Assembly: GCA_030267565.1 (NCBI GenBank)
Contig: BRXU01000043.1
Coordinates: 682,001-746,000, forward strand
Reading direction: 5' to 3'
DNA length: 64,000 bases
Source of the DNA: Pleodorina starrii
Lineage: Eukaryota > Chlorophyta > Chlorophyceae > Chlamydomonadales > Volvocaceae
Positions 32,001 to 40,986 of this stretch are shown one piece after another; positions within the stretch are counted from its first letter, which is position 1; every line of letters begins with the position of its first letter. A program made the translations under genes and the position numbers. The notes under the pieces were generated by a model. The model did no database searches. It had not been told where the DNA came from and saw only the letters and a list, made by a program, of their open reading frames with translations.

Positions 32001-34146
32001 CCCCAAGTGCCATGCAGGCGGGATCATCGGCCGAGCAGGTACCACGATACCTTTGTTATTGCCACGACATTGCGCTTCTGCCATGACGGTTGGATGACTA
32101 ACAAACCCACACTCCATGCAGGAGCTCGACCCAGACATCAGCGTGTGGGTGGCTGGCATTGTCACAGACTCCAGCGCCGGGCCAAGCAGTCAGGTGTGTA
32201 CAGTGTTTGTTGTGTACTGAAATAAGCTAAGAAAGTCCACTGCTGTGGTGGCAGTGAAAACCGCCGATTGAGAGATATGATTAGCCTTAAGTATCAACGA
32301 GTCTCATGGAGCGTGTGCAGATCACGTTTGTAGTACATCCGTTGTAGAATCTCCATAGGAGAGTATACTCTCAACCGGACTCAGACCGAGAAGTAAAGTG
32401 CAGTCCAGAATGAGTATCGGACAGACTCCCGATACGGCTCAGCACTACCAGAGACCAGATGTCTCGACCGCCGTCAGAGTACGTCGGCCCCAAGGATACG
32501 CCCAGACAGCATAACCTTTACAGATATATGCATACAGATATTATGCATATTCAGATTATTATTCGTATGCACAGATGCATCACACAGACCTGCCGACAGT
32601 TATTAGCAGTTAGTTAAGACAGTTACTTATTCGAATGCAGACAGTTATTAACAGTGCAGCGTATCAGAATACGCTTAGTAAAGCGTGACACAACAGTGTT
32701 GGCCTCGATAACGGGTAGCACTGCAGACACGCCGACCCGCCGCAGTAGTCCATAGAAAGCTTGCGCGTTTTGCACTTTTTTGCAGGTCGGCCACAAAAGT
32801 GTCCCGGCGGCCCTTTACAAGTGTGAAGGCATCAAGCATGCCCGTTCCTACCTCGAGATGGCGGGTGTGGTGACCCTGGAGCCGCCGGAGCTGAAGGAGC
32901 TGCTCGATAAGATCCCCGATGCAGCAGAGGCGGCGATACAGCTCTGCAAGCTCAAGGGTGAGCCAATCTTCCAGGAGCTGCGACACAACAACGATGGCAA
33001 CTACTGCTACGACAAGCACGACAAGGGGCGGTTGCTCATGGACTACGGTACCGGCGGACAGCGTTGGATGGTGAACCTCCAGCGGCCAACCATGCCGGCA
33101 GTCAGGCACACGGCGAGCGTGTAACGCCGAGGTCATATGTGCCGTACAGTCGGCTAGCATAAAGCCTAAGAAAGGCGTCGCACAGCAACTCGAGTAGCCT
33201 TTGCTCCGCCCAAGCACTACATTGGTATCGAGACCAGTACTGTCGTACAGTCTCTCAGAGGTCGTCAGTTCGATCCCTGGTACTCGCGGAAAGGCTTCCA
33301 CTCCAGAAAACCTTGCAAATTAAGGCTAGAGGCATGTATGCCGCGGCATGACCTGACTTGGGAAGTTGTCCACCCCAATGCCGAAGACCTGGCTAAGACC
33401 CCAGGCATGCAAAGGTGGTGAAAGGCGGAGTGGACTGTGCACAGACACTGGAAGGACGCAGTGAGGACCGAGGACGTTCCCTTCAGAGCGGGTGCACGGA
33501 TCGGGGTGAGAGCGGGAGCGAGATGGACGAGGAGGATCGAGCTGAGGAGGAGGACGGGGGTAAGGAGGAGGGGGGTGGGAGTGGGGGGGCGGAGGGGGGT
33601 GAGGGCGAGCAGGAGGCCAGCCAGAAGCAAGCACTAAAGCTGTACGAAAGGCTGCTACCGATCCGGAGGTTCGGGTCCAAATACCTGCGAAAGGTGGCAC
33701 GGAAAGGAGAGAGCGTTCAGAAGGCGGTGGTGCTGGCCAATCACCCTGGCAAACCCGGGGATCCGCCTGTCGGGGTGCAGGCTACCCACGTGGATCTGGC
33801 GCCGGGGGTTAGTGGCTTCGTTGGTTTCCTGCCCCTGGAGCCGGTCTCGGTCCTTGTTTCCCCCGGCAGCCACACTGCCGTCCAGCTGTACCACAAGCTG
33901 AAGGAGGCGCAGCCTCAGGTGCCAGATGAGGGGATCATGCTCAGTGTGTCGGCACCGAAGATGGTGCGGATGCACATGAAGCCTGGCCAGATCGTCCTGC
34001 TGCACGTTAACACGGTGCATGCCGGGGATGCAGGTGTGCTCAACACTTGGTCCCCGCGCATCCACTTTTACGTGTACCAGGGCAGTGTTGACAACGAAAC
34101 CCACCCCGTGGAGCCCATGGGCTCCTTGTTTGCGGCCCTCTTTTAG
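29047..34146 (+). CDS. Spliced gene with C-terminal 2-oxoglutarate/Fe(II) dioxygenase-like domain (769 aa)
   Basis: Exons: 29047-29142, 29420-29653, 29868-29981, 30196-30309, 30527-30640, 30858-30971, 31189-31302, 31520-31681, 31928-32038, 32122-32193, 32786-33118, 33415-34146. Every exon is a multiple of three and all introns are GT-AG. Exons 3-7 are tandem copies of one 114-nt exon encoding an acidic 38-residue unit (AAAEQPRQ...QLRDLTA). Exon 11 (KHARSYLEMAGVVTLEPPEL ... MDYGTGGQRWMVN) probably starts the catalytic region. Exon 12 has an acidic linker, then THVDLAPG (His-x-Asp, about residues 651-653), VLVSPGSH, PGQIVLLHVNTVHAG (distal His about 728) and SPRIHFYV (Arg about 741). This is the double-stranded beta-helix pattern of PhyH/2OG oxygenases. 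Substrate unknown. Intron 10 contains a solo LTR. It is divergent from the Plavaka gene. Splicing is by eye but phase-consistent. Confidence 0.75.
29593..31582 (+). repeat. Exon-intron tandem array, six units of 328-331 bp
   Basis: The landmark GCTGGGCGAC recurs at 29593, 29921, 30249, 30580, 30911, 31242 and 31573, giving steps of 328, 328, 331, 331, 331, 331. Each unit contains one 114-nt exon with conserved acceptor (CCGCCCAG) and donor (GCG/GTGGGTTGG). The unit length is not a multiple of three but the exon is, so copy number can change without breaking the mRNA frame. Confidence 0.92.
32208..32695 (-). mobile_element. Solo LTR of the Gypsy-B family
   Basis: 488 bp from TGTTGTGTACTG to GTGACACAACA, flanked by the 5-bp duplication GTGTT (32203-32207 and 32696-32700). 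It matches the Gypsy-B LTRs with scattered substitutions and about 12 extra bases near the right end (CTTAGTAAAGCG). It sits inside intron 10 of the dioxygenase gene and probably arose by LTR-LTR recombination. Orientation follows the minus-strand Gypsy-B copy. Confidence 0.92.
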
Positions 34147-34983
34147 TGTGCTGGGAGAGTGGCCGTGTTCACTGTGATGGGTGGTGGGGGACACACATGA
34201 TTAGGAAGAGACACATGTGACGGGCGGAATAATTGGCTGGAGTGGGCCTGGCCGACATGACTGTGACAGGTGACCATAGGAAGGGCATGGGGTTGCTGGG
34301 CTTTCTTCAGTTGGGGTCCTTGTCGGGCCTGCCTGATGCCGGACGGATACATGAGATTGGTGACTTTGTATGCCGGGAGGCTTCTTGGCGCTGTGGTTTG
34401 GCGGAAACGACTCGCGTGCGTGTAGGCCCCCTGCACACCGAGAATGTGCAGACTAATTGCCTTGTTCAGCCAGGAAACGAAAACCGAAAATGAGAAGGCG
34501 GGTACACGGACGAAGTACATTGGTATTTGCTGTCGTACTTCCGTTGAATGAGCGTGATTGCTGATTTAGGAACGGGGAGAAGAAGTCTGGGATGATGATG
34601 AGCAGCCGTGCAGTGTCTAATGGGATGTGTACTGGCCTGTACTCTGCTGATGTGGTGCAGTGGGTTGGGTGCGTGCTTGATTCCTGGGGCCCGGCAAACA
34701 TACCGGTAAATTGACAGGCGACTCATTAACAGACGGCCGAACAGGTTCGACCATGCATGCGATGTAGGGGGGCCATGAGTCTGGAACACAGGGTTCACAG
34801 GGTTCCGTACACGCCTACATAAAACGCTTGCCATGCTGACACCCCCCACACGCCACATTCATTCCCTTGCGTTTTTGTAACCCTAACATGTAACACACAC
34901 GCACACTTAGGGTCCGCCACTCTCCATGACACATTGCACACACAGAATCAGCACAGCATAACTCGTACACCCGAGTGTCAAAC
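34147..34983. other. Intergenic region between convergent genes
   Basis: It holds the 3' flanks of the dioxygenase gene (plus) and the USP-like gene (minus). TGTAA, the usual algal polyadenylation signal, occurs near 34876 and 34890 on the plus strand. No other feature seen. Confidence 0.4.
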
Positions 34984-36621
34984 CTACGACATCACCTCAC
35001 GGTACACGAGCATGACAATGGCATCCGCATGCTGGGGACGCAGAGCCAAGGATGCACCGACCCAATGGAGCATCGGACGGTCCATGCCATCATAGTAGTG
35101 CCACCCATTCTGTATGGCACCCATTCCGCGGGCGTACATGTATGCAGCGAAGTGTGGCCCCGGCAGCCGAACAATGACAGCCTCCATTGAGAACACACGG
35201 CCCTGTAGACATATCCCCCCCAGCCTTGGGTGCGTGCTGGCGGGTCCCGGCCCGTGCTCCACGTACACGGCCAGCACAGGGGCGCTAGCAGAAATTTCCA
35301 CCGATGCAAGAGACATGGGGGCACCGCAAGCTTTGCAGTTTTGCCAGCGCTTAGGGAACTGCCTGATACTCGTCGCACAACACACGCCCTCCACACTCTG
35401 GTTGCCAGCAAATAAGTCCAACACACAGTAGTTGTTCGACTGGTGCACGCCACTGTCCACAACGGCGAAAGCCCCACACCTTCCACACTCGAGCGAGGCG
35501 CACAAGCCGTGACGGAACCGTGGGTCTTCCGTGCACAGCATGTCCCCAATCTCATTTACCCCCGAACAGTCGCCGGCCTGCCATGAGCTCCTGACACACC
35601 GCTGGGCCAGACCTAGCAGCTCGCCACTGATCTCGTCCTGCACGGTTCTCACTGCTGTGTGGTCCTGGCTCCTTATGGCCTTCCCAAGAGAGTACCAGGA
35701 TCTGGCCAGCCTGCTACTTGAGCCATGCAACAGTGACGGAGGTGTAACCACGGCCATGGCCACAGCAACGGTGTCTGGTGCACAAAGGTTGGATCGCCAC
35801 ACGGGAACTGCAGCCCCCGGAAGCCCATGCTGGCGTGTTGCCTGTGGAAAACACGCCAAAGCGCAGGTCAACGTCGTGGGCAGCTTGGGGGCCTGCCTGC
35901 GGCCACACACTTTGGCATCGGCTTTGCTATGCAGGCGGCTTCATCAGGGGGCGCCTCAGTTCGAGTGCACGTGCCTGCACACAGACAGTACAAAAACCCA
36001 ATCAATTATTTGTCCAGTCCTTCACGCCCGCTGACTTTCTGCAAGTACTCAGTACTTGCGACCACCAAACATACCCCCCGATTGGCAGACAACCGACGAG
36101 GCCGACAGCATGAGCAGGGCACCTGGCTCTGTGGTAATGGTGGTGGCCCGCTGGCTGGTTGCCACTGGCTGGCCGGGGCTGCCACAGCTCTCCAGGGAGC
36201 TCATGGTTGGCTCTGCGTGCATGTGATCGGCGGGCAACGGGCGGGCCTCAAGAAGAGGAAATTATGTCCACCCGACAGAGCAGCCGCCTGTACCTGGGGG
36301 CTCGAATATGGCCTCGAGTGGCTTAAGCAACGCCACCGCTGCCCCAAGGTGTCCCATATCCCATTCGACGCGGAGCGGGTGACCGGCAACCGGCCTGGCA
36401 CCGGCTGCGTCGACAAGGAAGTTGCAAAACTCCACGGGCTTGCACCGTGTCCTCCCAGTCTCAATGGCTTCATGGTAATCGACTACACCGGCACAGTCCA
36501 GCGACGCGACCTCGCCCTCTTCCTGCCCAAAATATACGAGTATGTCACTTATGTTTTTCTTTAGGGACCGGTATTTACGGCCGGGAGAGGAAATATAGTC
36601 CATGTCTGGTGATGGCGGCAC
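34984..36621 (-). CDS. Ubiquitin-specific-protease-like (peptidase C19) gene, partly resolved exons
   Basis: The 3' exon (35841-34984, 285 residues) follows a TTTTCCACAG acceptor. It starts ATRQHGLPGAAVP then RSNLCAPDTVAVAMAVV, where the cysteine aligns with the USP Cys box. The middle resembles the USP finger with CxxC pairs (CGRCG, CKACG). The C-terminal part has LPGPHFAAYMYARG (His box), GWHYYDGM and ends AIVMLVYREVMS, the usual USP finish. A 5' exon (about 36621 to 36294, donor CCCCAG/GTACAGG) encodes MDYISSPGRKYRSLKKNISD onward. At least one exon between is needed for phase and was not fixed. USPs remove ubiquitin from proteins; whether this one is active is unclear because the Cys box is atypical. 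Strand is opposite to both neighbours. Confidence 0.5.
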
Positions 36622-36929
36622 TCAGCGAGGTATGTTAAGCCGCACTCGAAAGGCGTGTGCGCCTTGATCAACCTCGCTAACATGTAGATTAACTGACAGC
36701 TCTTACACTTTTATAATTTTACATGGAAGTTGAAGCTTGCTGTGACCGTTGCGAGGTCGGCTCACCGCGCCACCCGTACAACCGCTCGTCCGTTTTGACC
36801 CGACCATATAAACACGAAGGTCATCCAAAACTATACATGCTCAGTTCGACACAATTAAATAACACGAACCTAAAAATAATTAAATAACACAAAAATTTAC
36901 ATGCTACGTCAACGTGCGCTCTTCACCAA

Positions 36930-39524
36930 ATGTCAAAGATAACTAAGGTCACCCTTGGTGAGGACTGGTGCGAGCCAGGCTCCATGCCGCTTTACGCCAA
37001 CAAAGCTTCTTTTAAGAGCTTGTCCTTGAAAGACACGCACAAATTGAGCAGCAAGAAGACAGAGTTCAAGGCCAGCAACGTCCTCATCGTGACGCTGCCA
37101 ACCCCCTGATGGCCTATCGGCCATCCTTTGCCTTGTGGAAGGAAGAAGCTTTCGTTGTCTACGGTACATGTTTGTACTCCCGTGAGTACAAGCGACTGCC
37201 CTTTTACACGCCAAAGCCTATTGACAAGACGGCGGGCGCGGTGCTGGATGTGCTGGACGTTGCCATGGCCCTTAACAACGGCATGCACATTTACGTCACG
37301 GAGGCCGACAAGAACTGGGCACCCCCGGCCCCGGTAAGTAGGTTCTTTGAAAATAGTGTTGGATGCCGCCTGGGTCTCGCTATGGTCTTACGCTTATGCT
37401 CGCTGCCAAAAATAAGCGATGTATAATAATCTATATTATTGTTGACGGTCTTCTGCTGCCTAATTGGTGCACGCACAGGTGACAGGTCCCGGATCACGGG
37501 TGCAGCCCCGGAGAGCGGCCCGGCGTAACGGCAACTTGGTCGCTGAGCGTGATGATGCGGCTTGCGCAGATGGCGATGTCAGTGACTCCGAGCAAGAGTA
37601 CGCGGCGGCACTACAAGCTGGCGAAGACGATGAGGAGGACGAAGATCTTGTTGTGTCGGAGGTCGAGGCTGTGGGCCTGAAGCACGGCAGGGCCACCAAG
37701 CTCGGTAGGTACACTTGGGGGGCTGTTGCTTCAAGTTTTCCCTGGGGGAAGGGTGAAATACGGACTCGTATGGTACATAATTTCTTCACGGGAAGATTGA
37801 GCCTGCCGTCGATGTTCGTGTGCTCTCAGGTGGGGGACGCCCAGCCGCCAAGCCAAAGACAGACAGCGTGATCGAGGCGGTGAAGGTGCTCCTGTACGAC
37901 CTCGCGGCTGGTAAGCCTTGTACGTCCCACGCAGCGTGTGTGTTTGTTCCGACCGACAGGCGTATGGTGTTTTGCTGGCATACCCATATGAGCCTTATTA
38001 GCCTGGTTGGCAGATGTCAGCACAGTCAAGCATGACCCTGTCGAACCTAGCCTCACACTGCATAACCCAGTACATGCTGTGACAAGCCCCGGTGTCGATG
38101 TCGGCGCCCGCAACTGCGTGTGTGTGTGTGTATCTTGGCCATCGTTGCAGGTCATCTTCAGCCAGATCCCCGCCAGCAGGCGCCTACCGGGGAGGGTTCT
38201 GACGCTGATCACGGTCCAGATCGTGCTCTGACGGTGTTGGTGGCGAACTTCAAGGCCGTTCACAGCGTGCTGGGTTCGCTGTCCAAGGACATGAAGAGCT
38301 GAAGAACCCGAGGCCGTCGGGGAGGCGGTCCTCTGTGGTCGAGGTGGGTGGTAAGTGTGGTGGTTGTACTGCATCAGGGGACCCAACCCCAGGATGTAGG
38401 CAGCTATAGCAACTCACGCACGCACACTACCTTGCTCACACCGACAAGTATGTACAGGATCGGCTTCATTGGGCCCCCGGCTCTTGTGTGCTGCCTTTTC
38501 CCCCAGGCGGATCCGGTGTCGGGTAAGATGGTGCTGCTGCTGCGGACCCAGCCTTACATCCTGAAGTTGGAGGATGGCATGGCCTTCATGCGGGAGATTG
38601 GCGACAACATGGGGATCAGCACCGACCCAACCTCCCTCAAGAGCATGGACAGGGAGAAGAGAGAAGACTTTGAGGCTGCTGTGCGCCAGGTGGGTGTATG
38701 CGTGTGCTCTAATAAGTCATGCCATGCCCAGTATTAATACTGTTCCTCACTAATCGCATCCACAACATGACCAGACCGCACTGGCAACCGTGTAACCTGC
38801 AGGCGAGTGGGAACTTCAGGGCCAACTTCAAGGGCAAGGCGGAGGCTGCTGTGCGGATGGCGGCCATTGTGGCCTACGGGCTGTCGCCGTCGACAAGTGG
38901 CTCTGGGCACGAGCCGGGTGGTGAGGTGGCGAAGGCGTTGCTGGATGACAACAGCTACCGGGACAAGCCCGGCAAGCGGCTGGCGGCGCCAGAGTTCCAG
39001 CAGTGTGCGCATGCCTGGTACGTCGCGGCTCGCCGCATCCGCAAGGGCTGGAAGGTCGACCTCGAGCTGGCGGAATTTACGCTGGAGGAGACGGCCTGCA
39101 TCGACTTGCAGGTGGGGGTTTGGGTTGGACAAGATGCGGGTGAATGCCATGGGCTGCTAATGGTGTATTGAGATGCAGACCTCCACAGCTTTCAGGAATT
39201 GCTGGTTTGGTGCATCCCCCCTGCTCAAGTACAACACCTCAAATTGGTCATATGTACGTGGCTCGCCATTTTATTTTGTGCTTGTGTAACCCGTAGGTGA
39301 GGCGGACACTGAACGGGGACGTGGCACAGACGACGGGGAACAACGTGCCCATCTCCGAGGAGATCTACCGGATGTACGAGGCCCGGCTGGCCATCATGAA
39401 GCGATGGGAGGTGTCCGCTTTGGGGCTGCACGTCGTGCCCGCTTCCGACGTGCTGGGGCAAATGGACAAGTCCAAGAAGATGCTTACGCGCGAGGCCATC
39501 GAGATCACCCAGGCGGGGTTCTAG
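36930..39524 (+). pseudogene. Spliced gene of unknown function with two likely 1-bp deletions
   Basis: Exons: 36930-37333, 37479-37704, 37830-37910, 38151-38343, 38507-38689, 38803-39111, 39297-39524. All introns are GT-AG. The frame breaks twice: at the CCCCC near 37102-37106 (TLPTP then stop, with MAYRPSFALWKEEAF open in the next frame) and near 38296 (KDMKS then stop, with ELKNPRPSGRRSSVVE in the next frame). One added base at each would give a continuous frame to the TAG at 39522. Seen in the protein: basic N-terminus, an acidic stretch (AGEDDEEDEDLVVSEVEA), and a helical C-terminal half (FRANFKGKAEAAVRMAAIVA; RRTLNGDVAQ; YRMYEARLAIMKRWEV). I recognise no domain. The deletions may be real or sequencing errors. 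Confidence 0.6.
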
Positions 39525-40075
39525 CCGTCCTCGCTCTGTGATAGGTGCCGTAGGTAGCATTTGTCCGGCCCTCCGCAGGGTGTGTGTGTGTGTGTGTGTT
39601 CGGCAAGCTGGCCGTCTTTAAGAGAACGCGTAGGTTACACCGATGTTTGTATCGGCTGGCTTTTCGTTTCAAGCATCCAACGGGTGCTTGGGTGACATTT
39701 ACTTGTTCCCGATGTTTGGCTGCTGGTTGTGGATAGGGGGTTGCACTTCGAAACAATGCGTGGTGCGCTTGTCGTGGGTGCTGTGGCTGGCATGGCAGTT
39801 AGCCCCTCTCGCTCAGCAGTTAGCCCACGAACGAGGCCGTCGAGCTCGCCCTGGTGGGGTTCTAGCCGTCCTCTGCAAATGGGGCCGTAGGCGGTAGGTG
39901 TACAGCCCTCCTTAACTCCGCCGGGTAGGGATTGTGTGTGTGTTCTGGTGACCCGGCCGTCTTTTAGGGACCTCTTAGACAACTGTGTTTGTATCGGCTG
40001 GCCGGCTTTTCGTTCCAGGCAGCAACGGGCGCTTGGGTGCCGTTTGCTCCCGCTGTTTGGCTGCTGGTTGTGTTA
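39510..40075 (+). repeat. Tandem duplication of the 3' end of the preceding gene
   Basis: The segment GGGGTTCTAGCCGTCCTC at about 39516 recurs at about 39856, followed in both by GGCCGT-related text, TGTGTGTGTGT, GGCCGTCTTT, GTTTGTATCGGCTGGC and TTTGGCTGCTGGTTGTG. The copies are diverged and offset by about 340 bp. The first copy includes the stop codon of the gene. Confidence 0.75.
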
Positions 40076-40307
40076 GAAGTGTGTGTCCCGGGCTTGCTTT
40101 GTGGGCAGTGGAGGGACTGAACAGGAGCTTGGGTGGCTAGGGCGGCTGGTGGATTCGTACAGCCCCTTCGTAGTCACTGTCAAGGCAAGGCACTGTAAAA
40201 AGTCTACGGAAGCATGCCCCATGAGCCGTTTTAGTCGCTAGCGAGCATCTAGGAGATGCGAACTGCACTCGTCTCGTGTGCTTCGGTGAATGCCTCGTGT
40301 ATAGTCG

Positions 40308-40408
40308 AGACCATGTTGAAACAGCCCGTGTCGCCCCGTGTCAAACACGAGCCGTGTTGAAACAGCCCGTGTCGCCCCGTGTCAAACACGAGCCGTGTTG
40401 AAACGGTG
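40308..40408 (+). repeat. 41-bp tandem repeat, about 2.5 copies
   Basis: Unit GTGTTGAAACAGCCCGTGTC followed by GCCCCGTGTCAAACACGAGCC. The second half contains the small hairpin CGTGT-CAA-ACACG. Confidence 0.85.
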
Positions 40409-40464
40409 TCAAATTTTCCCTCATTTATTACACGGGGTTGCCATTTATACACGGCCCTCGAGAT

Positions 40465-40723
40465 TACAGACGTTCCAGCCCACAGAAAGCCTTCCGGGCT
40501 CCAAATTGCCTTCCGATCCCTCCGACGGCATTCCGGGCCCTTTGAAGGCCTCACGGGCCCTCAGAACGGCTTCCGGCCCCCCGAGTGCCTTCCGGCCTTC
40601 TGAAGGCCTTTCGGACCCTCCAAAGGCATTCTGGGGCTCCCAAACGGCCATCCGGGCCCTCCGATCGCCTTCCCGGCCTTCCAAAGGCTTCCAGCCCACA
40701 GAAAGCCTTCCGAACTCCCCAAG
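40465..40723. repeat. Degenerate GCCTTCCGG minisatellite flanking the Gypsy-A LTR
   Basis: Irregular units of roughly 24-27 bp built around GCCTTCCGGNCCTC, often forming AAGGCCTT-type palindromes. CCAGCCCACAGAAAGCCTTC occurs near both ends (about 40478 and 40691). It abuts the LTR at 40724. Confidence 0.75.
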
Positions 40724-40923
40724 TGAAACGTGCAATGTCCCAATTAGGTGGTATCAAAAGACACCGGCTCAGCAGCAAGCTCTGAACCTTGTAGATGTGA
40801 TCCGTACGGCAGACCGTACTTTATCTTAGCGGGCTTACTTACAGGAGATATCCTGTATGTCTTGAACCCCTTTTGGGTAATATCTTATGATTCATGGAAG
40901 TGTAACGGCACATGCACGTTACA
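40724..40923 (-). repeat. Gypsy-A 3' LTR
   Basis: 200 bp, minus strand TGTAACGTGC ... GCACGTTTCA, ends nearly inverted. Preceded in element orientation by the polypurine tract CAGGGGGGGAATGA (about 40924-40938). Confidence 0.85.
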
Positions 40924-40986
40924 TCATTCCCCCCCTGAATGGCTGGTCGTCCCGACAGCCAACCAACCTTACCACCACCGCCACTT

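Noticed and set aside
33223..33237. TGGTATCGAGACCAG, identical to the Gypsy-B primer site, inside intron 11 of the dioxygenase gene
   Set aside because: Not next to an LTR (the solo LTR ends at 32695 and an exon lies between). A TTCGATCC string follows, so a tRNA-derived fragment is possible but not supported.
40308..40408. 41-bp repeats as CRISPR or attachment sites
   Set aside because: Only 2.5 contiguous copies, no spacers, no associated genes.
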